A DNA stretch of 12,642 bases from positions 1-12,642 of the forward strand of contig JBAJNN010000044.1 of the NCBI GenBank assembly GCA_036881905.1, written 5' to 3'. How positions within the stretch are numbered: position 1 is the first letter of the stretch; every line of letters begins with the position of its first letter. Position numbers and translations under genes: made by a program. Of the stretch, positions 6,353 through 12,357 are shown piece after piece. This stretch comes from JBAJNN01 sp036881905. Lineage in GTDB: Bacteria > Pseudomonadota > Alphaproteobacteria > Rhizobiales > Im1. The notes beneath the pieces are model-generated. The model ran no database searches, had not been told where the DNA came from, and was given only the letters and a program-made list of their open reading frames with translations.

Positions 6353-6981
6353 AAGGCGGCCAGGAGCAAAGCCGCCTGGCCGATCTGGACGAACATCGCG
6401 CCCGGCTTGAGAACGACGCCCAAGCCCAAGCGTTCGGCCAGGGCGCGGCGCGCGCCGGTTTTCACAATCAGGCCGAAGTTCAGGGAGCCAATGCCGACAT
6501 CGCCCGTTTCAACACCCAACAGGCGGCGCGACGACAGGCGTTGCAGGAGAAATTTGCCCTGCGCAATCAACCCCTGAACGAGATTATAGGCTTGCTAGGT
6601 CAATCCCAGGTCAGGGACCCGAGCTTCGTCAACCCACCGAGCGCGCAAATCGCTGGAACCGACTATGCCGGATTGCAGTCGCGATACGACGCCTTGGCGC
6701 AACAGCGTTACCGACAGAAGCTGGCGGGCTGGGAAGACACCATGGGCGGTTTGTTCGGAACGGGCGCGGCAGGCATTCTGGCCTCCGACCGACGCGTCAA
6801 GACAAACATCAAGCGCGTCGGGAAAACCAGGGACGGCCAACCGATTTACCGCTTCCGCTACAAATCGGGCGGCCCGATCCAAATGGGGCTGATGGCCCAG
6901 GATGTCGAGAAGACGAAGCCGCAAGCGGTCAAGACCGTCAACGGCGTCAAGATGGTTGACTATGGAAAGGCGCTCCCATGA
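6301..6981 (+). CDS. 5'-truncated tail protein with C-terminal S74 intramolecular chaperone domain
   Basis: The frame has a usable ATG at 6301, but homology-like sequence in the same frame extends upstream to about 6217 (ADRKRLESRLASQGIGIGSE, then AYKSA), with no start or ribosome site there. The original N-terminus was therefore lost at the join with the gp10-like remnant. The middle is helical and rich in Q and A (EQSRLADLDEHRARLENDAQ, FALRNQPLNEIIGLLGQSQV, PSFVNPP). Residues 160-224 are an S74 domain: LASDRRVKTNIKRVGKT with the expected catalytic S162 and K167, then QPIYRFRYKSGG, GLMAQDVEKTKPQAV and VKMVDYGKAL. S74 domains help trimeric fibres fold and then cut themselves off. The stop overlaps the next start by four bases (ATGA 6978-6981). 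Confidence 0.75.
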   Translation: MDDYGRQTNDARLDAILKGGQEQSRLADLDEHRARLENDAQAQAFGQGAARAGFHNQAEVQGANADIARFNTQQAARRQALQEKFALRNQPLNEIIGLLGQSQVRDPSFVNPPSAQIAGTDYAGLQSRYDALAQQRYRQKLAGWEDTMGGLFGTGAAGILASDRRVKTNIKRVGKTRDGQPIYRFRYKSGGPIQMGLMAQDVEKTKPQAVKTVNGVKMVDYGKALP

Positions 6982-8516
6982 TGCAACAACACTATACCTT
7001 CGGCGGCAATACCGGCCGCACTTACCAAGAGCTGCAACGCCAACGTTATCTCGCGCAAAACCTCGCCGGACCGCCGGTCATGCCCAAGACCTTCGGGCAG
7101 GGTCTGTCGGCATTAGGTCACGCTTTCGCGCAACATCTGGTGGCCAGGCGCATGGCGCGAGCGCAGGCCCAGGGGCGCGAGCAGGCCAACGCGCAGTTCG
7201 AGGCGCTGTTCGGCGGTGGACAGGGGCACCCCCCGACCTCGACAGAGACGACGGGCGGCGCTTGGAGGCAGACCGCCTCTCCGACCGACGCGACCGGCAA
7301 CGGCTTCGGCCAATCCACGCCGCCGACAGCAAGAGGTATGGGCGGGGGCTTCGGTCAACCCGCCCCGACACCGGGGGCAGCGAGCGGCGGCTTCGGCAAT
7401 GGCGGGTTCGCAAGCAGCGGCGCGCGCAACGCTTACGGCCGACAAACCAACGCCGCGAAGCCGGTTCATATCGATCCGCGGTTGCTGCATATCCTCGAAA
7501 ATCCCTTCGCCACCAACGGGCAGAAAGCGTTCGCGATGCTCCTGACGCAGAGAGTGTTGAAGAACAGCGTGCCCCCCGATCCGATGAAGCAGATGCAACT
7601 TCAGGAAGAGCGGCTGAAGCTGGAGCGCATGCGCCACCCGCCGCGCGAGACGATCACCGGAGCCGACGGCTATAATTATTACCAAAACACCGGAGAGAGA
7701 GTGTTGCCGAATGTCGAGCGCCAGAGCGAACGGCGCACGATCAAAGGCGCTGACGGTTATCTGTATTATCAGGATGACGGCTCGAGAGTGTTGCCGAATG
7801 TCAAGCAACCGGAGGACACCGGCTACCGAATGTTGACACCGGACCAGACGCAACGGCTTGGTTTGCCGGAGGGCGCGTATCAACAAGGGCCGAAAGGTCG
7901 TATATCCCAAATCGGCGACAACGGCACGGATGTAACGATCAACGATCAAGCCGAAACCCAGCTTCAGAAGGAGCGCGGTAAGGGGCTTGCCGGTCGCCTG
8001 AACGGGATCGCCGAAGACGGCATGAAGGCGTTGGACGATCTCACCACGATCAACCGGCTCGGCGGGTTGTTGAAAGGGGTTGACACGGGCGGTCTGCTCG
8101 GACCGGGACTTACAAATGCGATTAGTCAAATGACAGGCATAGGCATTGGTTCTAATATCTCGAAACACCAAGCCATTCAGGCTCTGGTCGATTATATGAC
8201 GCCGCGCATGCGGGTGAAAGGGTCCGGGCAATCTTCGGATAAAGACATCGAGATTTTCAAGAACGCATTGCCCGGTTTGATGAAAACTTCAGAGGGCAAT
8301 CGGATAATCGTCGAGACGTTGGGCGGTATGGCGCAACGCCGCGCCGATCTCGGCGATATTGCCTTTCAATGGCAGCTCGGCGAGATTTCAGCGGCGGAAG
8401 CCTACAAACGTATGCGGGAACTCCCCGACCCCTTCAAAGCCTTTTCGGAACGGGCCGGTAACGCGAACGGTCCCGTCCCTTACGAGGTCTACTTTAAAGA
8501 CGTTCCCGGGAACTGA
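6978..8516 (+). CDS. Putative DNA-ejection / internal virion protein (512 residues)
   Basis: The N-terminus (PKTFGQGLSALGHAFAQHLV, then ARRMARAQAQGREQANAQF) resembles the helical opening of phage ejection-type proteins. A Gly/Pro/Thr-rich linker follows (residues 80-160), then HIDPRLLHILENPFATNGQK, then AFAMLLTQRVLK and a charged helix DPMKQMQLQEERLKLERMR. Residues 223-280 are two tandem 29-residue units (ITGADGYNYYQ...RVLPNV and IKGADGYLYYQ...RVLPNV). YRMLTPDQTQRLGLPEGAYQ (about 283-302) and the end (MTPRMRVKGSGQSSDKDIEI, then GLMKTSEGNRIIVETLGGM) are also patterns I have seen in prophage proteins beside S74 fibres. The role is inferred from these and from its place between tail and fibre genes. 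The start overlaps the previous stop. Confidence 0.7.
   Translation: MMQQHYTFGGNTGRTYQELQRQRYLAQNLAGPPVMPKTFGQGLSALGHAFAQHLVARRMARAQAQGREQANAQFEALFGGGQGHPPTSTETTGGAWRQTASPTDATGNGFGQSTPPTARGMGGGFGQPAPTPGAASGGFGNGGFASSGARNAYGRQTNAAKPVHIDPRLLHILENPFATNGQKAFAMLLTQRVLKNSVPPDPMKQMQLQEERLKLERMRHPPRETITGADGYNYYQNTGERVLPNVERQSERRTIKGADGYLYYQDDGSRVLPNVKQPEDTGYRMLTPDQTQRLGLPEGAYQQGPKGRISQIGDNGTDVTINDQAETQLQKERGKGLAGRLNGIAEDGMKALDDLTTINRLGGLLKGVDTGGLLGPGLTNAISQMTGIGIGSNISKHQAIQALVDYMTPRMRVKGSGQSSDKDIEIFKNALPGLMKTSEGNRIIVETLGGMAQRRADLGDIAFQWQLGEISAAEAYKRMRELPDPFKAFSERAGNANGPVPYEVYFKDVPGN
7644..7817 (+). repeat. Two tandem 87-base units in the 512-residue protein gene
   Basis: Unit 1 is 7644-7730 and unit 2 is 7731-7817. 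Each encodes 29 residues sharing TI.GADGY.YYQ..G.RVLPNV. The most conserved DNA block, GAGAGTGTTGCCGAATGTC, is identical in both, which suggests a fairly recent duplication or gene conversion. Confidence 0.85.
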
Positions 8517-8517
8517 T

Positions 8518-8685
8518 TTATTTTCTGAAGCCGGTGAAAATAAAATCGGCGGCTATAACCACGGCGAAGGGGAAACCGCCTAACACCAGATAACCCCACC
8601 AGTATAGCCCTTCCGCACCGAATAAGACGCCAAGAGCTATCCCGGCGCACAACACGTAAAGGACAATGAAGAACCGTCTCACCAT
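8518..8685 (-). CDS. Small two-helix membrane protein on the opposite strand (moron-like)
   Basis: 55 residues from ATG 8685 (reading leftward) to TAA 8520-8518. After a basic MVRRFF start, helix 1 is IVLYVLCAGIALGVLFGA and helix 2 is YLVLGGFPFAVVIAADFIF, ending in TGFRK: a hairpin membrane protein with both ends probably cytoplasmic. It fills the gap between two convergent or tandem + strand late genes almost exactly; its stop is one base from the end of the upstream gene. A good sigma70-like promoter lies directly before it (see 8692-8720). The same frame stays open for hundreds of codons antisense to the next gene, but that part is shadow. It could be a holin-like, superinfection-exclusion or other lysogenic protein; the sequence alone does not decide. 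Confidence 0.6.
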   Translation of the reverse strand: MVRRFFIVLYVLCAGIALGVLFGAEGLYWWGYLVLGGFPFAVVIAADFIFTGFRK

Positions 8686-8691
8686 AACGGT

Positions 8692-8720
8692 ATCGTAGCC
8701 ATACCGCCACGGCAAGTCAA
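8692..8720 (-). promoter_or_regulatory. Sigma70-like promoter of the 55-residue membrane protein
   Basis: On the - strand, -35 TTGACT (8720-8715), a 17-base spacer and -10 TACGAT (8697-8692). This is 5/6 and 4/6 of consensus. ATG 8685 begins 6 bases after the -10, so the predicted start of transcription falls on the start codon; no ribosome site would be in the message. Confidence 0.55.
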
Positions 8721-8721
8721 T

Positions 8722-8726
8722 GAGGT
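8722..8726 (+). promoter_or_regulatory. Ribosome binding site of the 643-residue gene
   Basis: GAGGT lies 4 bases before ATG 8731 and supports that start. It adjoins the -35 box of the divergent small gene, so the two controls overlap. Confidence 0.55.
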
Positions 8727-8730
8727 CATT

Positions 8731-10662
8731 ATGCCGATCAAAACAATGCCCAATGGGGACCGTGTCTCCTTCCCCGACGATATGCCCGAGGAGCAAGTCC
8801 AGGGCTGGATACTGAAGAAGTTTCCCGACGCCCGGCCGTCGTTCCTCGACGCCGCCGAGGCGTTTACCGACAATGTCGCCGACGGGCTGACCTTCGGCGC
8901 GGCGGACAATATCGCCGCCGGTCTGGCCGCGCCCATCGGGGCGAGCGCTGATTATTTCCGCGGCAAGGGTTTCGACCTCAGCCGCGCCTACAACCGGTTC
9001 CTCGACAGCGAGCATGAGCGGCGGGCCAGGCTCGACAAGGCTCACCCCGCGCTTGGCGTTACCGGGCGGCTCGTCGGGGCCGCGATGCTGGGCGGCGGGG
9101 CCGCCAGAGCGGGCTTGACCGCCGCCAGGCTCGTTCCCGAAACGTTGAACGGGTTCAAAGGGTTCGCCGCGCAGACCGCCGCAACGGCGGGCGACGGCGC
9201 GGCTTTCGGCGCTCTCGACGCCGCCGGTCACGGTCGGAACGCCAGCGAGGGCGCGACCTGGGGCGCGGCGTTGGGGGCGGCGGCTCACCCGTTGATCGGA
9301 ACGGGGCGCTCGCTTGGGCGGGCCGCCCGTAACGTCTTCCGCTCGCCGCAACGCCGCGCGGCGCAGCAACGCGCCGCCCGTGACGTCTACAACGCCGTCG
9401 TCAAAACCGGAGCGGACAGGGCCGCCGGACGCATGAAAGCGCTCGGACCCGACGCCGTTCTGGCCGACGTTCTCGGCGTTCGTGGTCGCGCTCTGATGCG
9501 TCGGAGCGCGAATATCGACGAGGACGCCCGCGAGAAGCTGTTCGAGGCGTTGTATGGCCGCAGGGGCGGCCAGAACCAGCGCGTGGTCGCCGACATCGAA
9601 ACCGCCGCCGGATTGCCCGTAGGCAGTCGTAAATCGGTGCGCGATCTGCAAAACGACGCTTACGCCAGGGTCGCCAAACCGATTGACGACGCCTATGAAG
9701 AGGCCCGCAAGGCCGGATTCGACCTTCCCTACACGCCGTTCGAACCCATTATCGCGGACTCGCCCACGGGAGCGAAAGCCTACCGGCAAGCGGAAGGGGC
9801 GCTTCGCGACCGCGTGGCGACGGAAGGGATAACGGGGGCGAGCGCCCTGGCGCGGTTCGATCAAACCAAACGCGGTCTCGACGATATTGCCTCGACGGCT
9901 GATAGAGTCGGAAAATCTGACAAGGCGGGGCGGGCGCGGGATCTGTCGCGGACCTTGCGCGAGCGGATCGACCGAACCATCGCCGGACCGCAATACGCCA
10001 AGGCCCGCAAGCTCCGCGCCGACGCCTTTGCCCGCGAAGACGCGTTCGATGAAGGCGCTCGGTTGGCCTCGGGGCGTATCCCGATCGACCTGCCGGGTAA
10101 AATCGCCGCGCGGACCGCGAACCGCGACGCCGTCGCCCAGGGTTACGCGGCAGAACAGGCCGAGAACCTGCTCAATCGTCCCGACACGGCGGGGGCTGTC
10201 AAGAAACTGCAGACGCCGCTCCAGCAGGAGGGGTATCGGGCCGCGTTGGGCGCGAACGCAAACAGGCTGACCGATGCGCTCGCCCGCGAGCGGGCCTTCA
10301 ACATCACGTTGAAGGAACTTGCCGGTAATTCGACCACCGCTCGGCAGCTTGCGGATATGGGAAGCTCGAATATCGCGAGTAATGTGTTGAGCGGGGTCGA
10401 TATCGCCCATGGCGGTGCGTGGTCGGCCGTTCGGAGAGGTTTTCCGGCTCTGCAACAGTTGCTTGCCACGAGACGGGCGAAGGCTACCGCCCCTTATGTC
10501 GCCGATTGGCTGATCGGTCGGACACCGCCGACGCCGACCGATTTCGTTTCTCTTCCCCGCGGGGCGCTGTCACAGCCCACGCCCCCGGTCGGACGCTCGG
10601 CCCTGCAAACGCTGCTGATCGGCCGGATTACCGGAACCAACCCGTGGGAACGCACGCCTTGA
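8731..10662 (+). CDS. Large putative ejection / internal virion protein (643 residues)
   Basis: The first 35 residues carry the motif IKTMPNGDRVSFPDDMPEEQ followed by VQGWILKKFPDA. I recall 'i.mPDG..v.FPDDMp.eqI...i..KFP' at the front of many large phage virion proteins. Next comes a module AFTDNVADGLTFGAADNIAA, then LSRAYNRFLDSEHERRARLD, then HPALGVTGRLVGAAMLGGG, again common in phage ejection-type proteins. The rest (about residues 200-560) is long, basic and helical, rich in Arg and Ala, with no enzyme motif I can name. The last 60 residues are less structured and Pro-rich. The product probably travels in the capsid and forms part of the DNA-ejection apparatus; this is inference from module type, size and position. 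The 645-residue opposite-strand frame is mostly its shadow. Confidence 0.75.
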   Translation: MPIKTMPNGDRVSFPDDMPEEQVQGWILKKFPDARPSFLDAAEAFTDNVADGLTFGAADNIAAGLAAPIGASADYFRGKGFDLSRAYNRFLDSEHERRARLDKAHPALGVTGRLVGAAMLGGGAARAGLTAARLVPETLNGFKGFAAQTAATAGDGAAFGALDAAGHGRNASEGATWGAALGAAAHPLIGTGRSLGRAARNVFRSPQRRAAQQRAARDVYNAVVKTGADRAAGRMKALGPDAVLADVLGVRGRALMRRSANIDEDAREKLFEALYGRRGGQNQRVVADIETAAGLPVGSRKSVRDLQNDAYARVAKPIDDAYEEARKAGFDLPYTPFEPIIADSPTGAKAYRQAEGALRDRVATEGITGASALARFDQTKRGLDDIASTADRVGKSDKAGRARDLSRTLRERIDRTIAGPQYAKARKLRADAFAREDAFDEGARLASGRIPIDLPGKIAARTANRDAVAQGYAAEQAENLLNRPDTAGAVKKLQTPLQQEGYRAALGANANRLTDALARERAFNITLKELAGNSTTARQLADMGSSNIASNVLSGVDIAHGGAWSAVRRGFPALQQLLATRRAKATAPYVADWLIGRTPPTPTDFVSLPRGALSQPTPPVGRSALQTLLIGRITGTNPWERTP

Positions 10663-10671
10663 GCGATACCC

Positions 10672-11010
10672 TCACCGCGGTGTCGTGGCCCGTTCGATCA
10701 CCCGTTCGGCCCATCGATTAAGACTGACCCCGGCCAATTCGGCGGCCAGGGCCGCCCGACGGTGGGTTTCGGGATCGATTCTGAACATCACTTTACCGGA
10801 GAAAGGTTTTTGCGGCTCTTTGCCCACCTTGGCGCATGTCTCGATATAATCGTCAACCGCTTCGTGAAAGGCAGTTTTCAAGCCTTCGACAGTTTCGGCG
10901 TGGAAGCCGACGCCATCGCGGATACCCGCAAGCCTGCCGAAGAAAATTTCGTCTTCATTGTCGTATTCGATACGGGCGCTGTAGCCGTTGTAGGTCATAA
11001 TATTGGTCAT
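10672..11010 (-). CDS. hicB: HicB antitoxin
   Basis: 112 residues. HicB binds and blocks the HicA RNase and represses its own operon. Visible parts: the partly degraded RNase H-like N-terminal fold (YNGYSARIEYDNEDEIFFGR, LAGIRDGVGFHAETVEGLKT, AFHEAVDDYIETC) and a C-terminal DNA-binding arm of ribbon-helix-helix type (GKVMFRIDPETHRRAALAAE, then LAGVSLNRWAERVIERA). The start overlaps the hicA stop by four bases (ATGA 11010-11007), so the pair is coupled and toxin-first, the usual hic order. It ends 9 bases from the stop of the convergent 643-residue gene. Both domains look complete, so it should be functional. Confidence 0.93.
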   Translation of the reverse strand: MTNIMTYNGYSARIEYDNEDEIFFGRLAGIRDGVGFHAETVEGLKTAFHEAVDDYIETCAKVGKEPQKPFSGKVMFRIDPETHRRAALAAELAGVSLNRWAERVIERATTPR

Positions 11011-11261
11011 GGTGTCACTCCGATCCTAATCAGGAAGTCCCTGGCGGCTTTTACCTGATACCGTTTCGCCTCCTTACCCGGGTGGGGACGGTGAAAGATT
11101 TCGGTTTCATCGCCTTTGCGAAAACGCACCCGCGATCCCGAGCCTTCAACGACTTCGACACCCGCCGCAATCAACAGGGCTTCAATATCCGCCCAATCGA
11201 TCGTGCCGGAAGTTGGTTTTCCGAAGACGACTGAAAGGGTCTTTTTGTGCTTGCTGTTCAT
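11007..11261 (-). CDS. hicA: HicA mRNA interferase toxin
   Basis: 84 residues from ATG 11261. The frame is open further upstream, but the added 20 residues lie over the promoter; MNSKHKKTLSVVF is the usual opening of this HicA group. HicA is a small double-stranded-RNA-binding-fold RNase that cleaves mRNA. The core reads GTIDWADIEALLIAAGVEVV, then EGSGSRVRFRKG, then EIFHRPHPGKEAKRYQVKAA and RDFLIRIGV. The common GSHH motif near the second strand is replaced by GSGSRVRF; the conserved histidines in this group are in FHRPHPGKE (H57 and H60). The toxin-antitoxin pair lies on the - strand between two late genes, as an independently expressed prophage cargo. Confidence 0.93.
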   Translation of the reverse strand: MNSKHKKTLSVVFGKPTSGTIDWADIEALLIAAGVEVVEGSGSRVRFRKGDETEIFHRPHPGKEAKRYQVKAARDFLIRIGVTP

Positions 11262-11296
11262 GATAGCAATATAGGTAACGCTATCGCGAATAGCAA
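11262..11296 (-). promoter_or_regulatory. hicAB promoter with putative HicB operator
   Basis: On the - strand, -35 TTGCTA (11296-11291), a 17-base spacer and -10 TATATT (11273-11268, 5/6 of consensus). ATG 11261 follows after 6 bases, so the transcript probably starts at or next to the start codon. Three ATAGC half-sites surround it: ATAGC 11263-11267, GCTAT 11280-11284 and ATAGC 11290-11294 (+ strand). They form GATAGC-N12-GCTATC around the -10 and GCTAT-N5-ATAGC between -35 and -10, as expected for autorepression by the HicA-HicB complex. Confidence 0.65.
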
Positions 11297-11307
11297 ATGT
11301 TTTCTTT

Positions 11308-11315
11308 AAGAGGAG
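11308..11315 (+). promoter_or_regulatory. Ribosome binding site of the fibre gene
   Basis: AAGAGGAG with GGAG 8 bases before ATG 11324. It chooses this start over an ATG at 11297, which would lie upstream of the site and inside the hicA -35 region. Confidence 0.75.
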
Positions 11316-11323
11316 CATCAATC

Positions 11324-12355
11324 ATGCCATTCAATTCAGATGGATTTTTTCAACGCCTATTCTCGTGGCGCAAGGACCGTGACGCCGGGATCACGATCAT
11401 GGCCGATCGCATGGATCGCGACACCGACGATATTGTCGATGGCCTGAACCGGACCATTCAGGGCAAGGTCGATTTCAAGGGACCGATGAAAGGCGTCAAC
11501 GGCACGGCTTTGCTGCCCGCTTGGTCGTTCAGCGACGATCCCGATACCGGCCTCTATCGCGAACAAGCCGATGTGCTGGGCTGGTCGGTCGGCGGCAAGG
11601 CCAAAGCGCAACTGTCGGATGAGGGTATGAGCATCGACGGCGAGCCGGTTCTCACCGGCGCGGTCGATCAAGACGAAATCGCCGACAAGGCCGTGACCAC
11701 GCCCAAACTGGCCGACGGCGCGGTGACCACGCCTAAACTCGCCGACAAATCCGTCACCACGCCCAAACTGGCCGACGAGGCGGTGACCGGAGACAAACTC
11801 GCCAAGCAATCCGTCGCCACGGACAAGCTGGATGACGAGGCGGTGACCGGAGACAAGATAGCCGAGGAGGCGGTGACCCAAGGCCATTTGGCCAACAGCG
11901 TTATCGATAAAATTGAGCAGGTCGGGTTTCATAAACGCCGCGACCTCTACAAATTGCCGATGGACGGACGCTACTATGACGATTGCTTAGTCTATGATGA
12001 AGGCAGCAATACCCTTACCGTCTGCTCCGACACCGGCGATAGCGATGAATCCAGCGTTCCTGGCAACTCAATCGTCGCCGCCGGGAGCTACAAAGCCGGA
12101 CCACAAGGCCAGTATGAGGTAATGCATACGGGCAGCACGGCTTTCACCGGATTGGTGCAGGATGTGCGGCTGGGGTCGCAGGGCGTTCTGAGTTGGCCGC
12201 AGGACTCGGTCAGCCAGTGGTTTCAAGCCCCCATCAGCACGGTTGTGACCGGGATCCTCCACGATGAAGACGGCGACGATGAGACCCTCGGCCTCTGTTA
12301 CCGCCCTCTCCAAAAAAAAATCAACGGGTCCTGGTATACGGTATCGCAGGTGTGA
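11324..12355 (+). CDS. Tail fibre/spike protein with decapeptide repeats
   Basis: 343 residues. The N-terminus (FFQRLFSWRKDRDAGITIMA, then DRMDRDTDDIVDGLNRTI) is the pattern I know from the virion-attachment end of short tail fibres ('F.W..D...GI.I.A.RMD.e.d.I'). Residues 63-95 contain PAWSFSDDPDTGLYREQADV, then LGWSVGGKAKAQL, a common fibre motif. Residues 111-190 are eight decapeptides of the form xxAVTxxKLA, probably a trimeric shaft. Residues 191-343 form a distinct C-terminal domain with only four cysteine- or proline-marked loops and an ending KKINGSWYTVSQV; it may bind the receptor. An A9 run at 12312-12320 lies 11 codons before the stop and could shift translation into the next gene. 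Confidence 0.82.
   Translation: MPFNSDGFFQRLFSWRKDRDAGITIMADRMDRDTDDIVDGLNRTIQGKVDFKGPMKGVNGTALLPAWSFSDDPDTGLYREQADVLGWSVGGKAKAQLSDEGMSIDGEPVLTGAVDQDEIADKAVTTPKLADGAVTTPKLADKSVTTPKLADEAVTGDKLAKQSVATDKLDDEAVTGDKIAEEAVTQGHLANSVIDKIEQVGFHKRRDLYKLPMDGRYYDDCLVYDEGSNTLTVCSDTGDSDESSVPGNSIVAAGSYKAGPQGQYEVMHTGSTAFTGLVQDVRLGSQGVLSWPQDSVSQWFQAPISTVVTGILHDEDGDDETLGLCYRPLQKKINGSWYTVSQV
11654..11893 (+). repeat. Eight 30-base units encoding the decapeptide shaft
   Basis: Units of 30 bases encode, in order, TGAVDQDEIA, DKAVTTPKLA, DGAVTTPKLA, DKSVTTPKLA, DEAVTGDKLA, KQSVATDKLD, DEAVTGDKIA and EEAVTQGHLA. Units 2-4 are the most alike; the outer units have diverged. Such runs are known from phage fibres and can lengthen or shorten by recombination. 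Confidence 0.85.
12312..12320 (+). promoter_or_regulatory. A9 run: candidate slippage / -1 frameshift site
   Basis: The fibre frame reads CAA AAA AAA ATC. A one-base backward slip gives AAA AAT CAA and an open frame straight through ATG 12358 into the next gene. No strong downstream hairpin is seen (only CCTG / CAGG with a 13-base loop), so use as a programmed site is uncertain. Confidence 0.3.
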
Positions 12356-12357
12356 TC

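Noticed and set aside
8502..8513. 12-base palindrome GTTCCCGGGAAC between convergent genes, followed by a T-rich stretch
   Set aside because: It can form only a 4-bp stem with a 4-base loop and lies in the coding end of the gene; too weak to call a terminator.
8686..10455. Upstream part of the 645-codon frame on the - strand
   Set aside because: Antisense to the 643-residue gene. Only the last 55 codons (8518-8685), which lie outside that gene and have a promoter, look real.
10673..10682. Palindrome CACCGCGGTG at the convergent gene ends
   Set aside because: Lies in the last hicB codons, has no loop or T-run; likely chance in GC-rich DNA.
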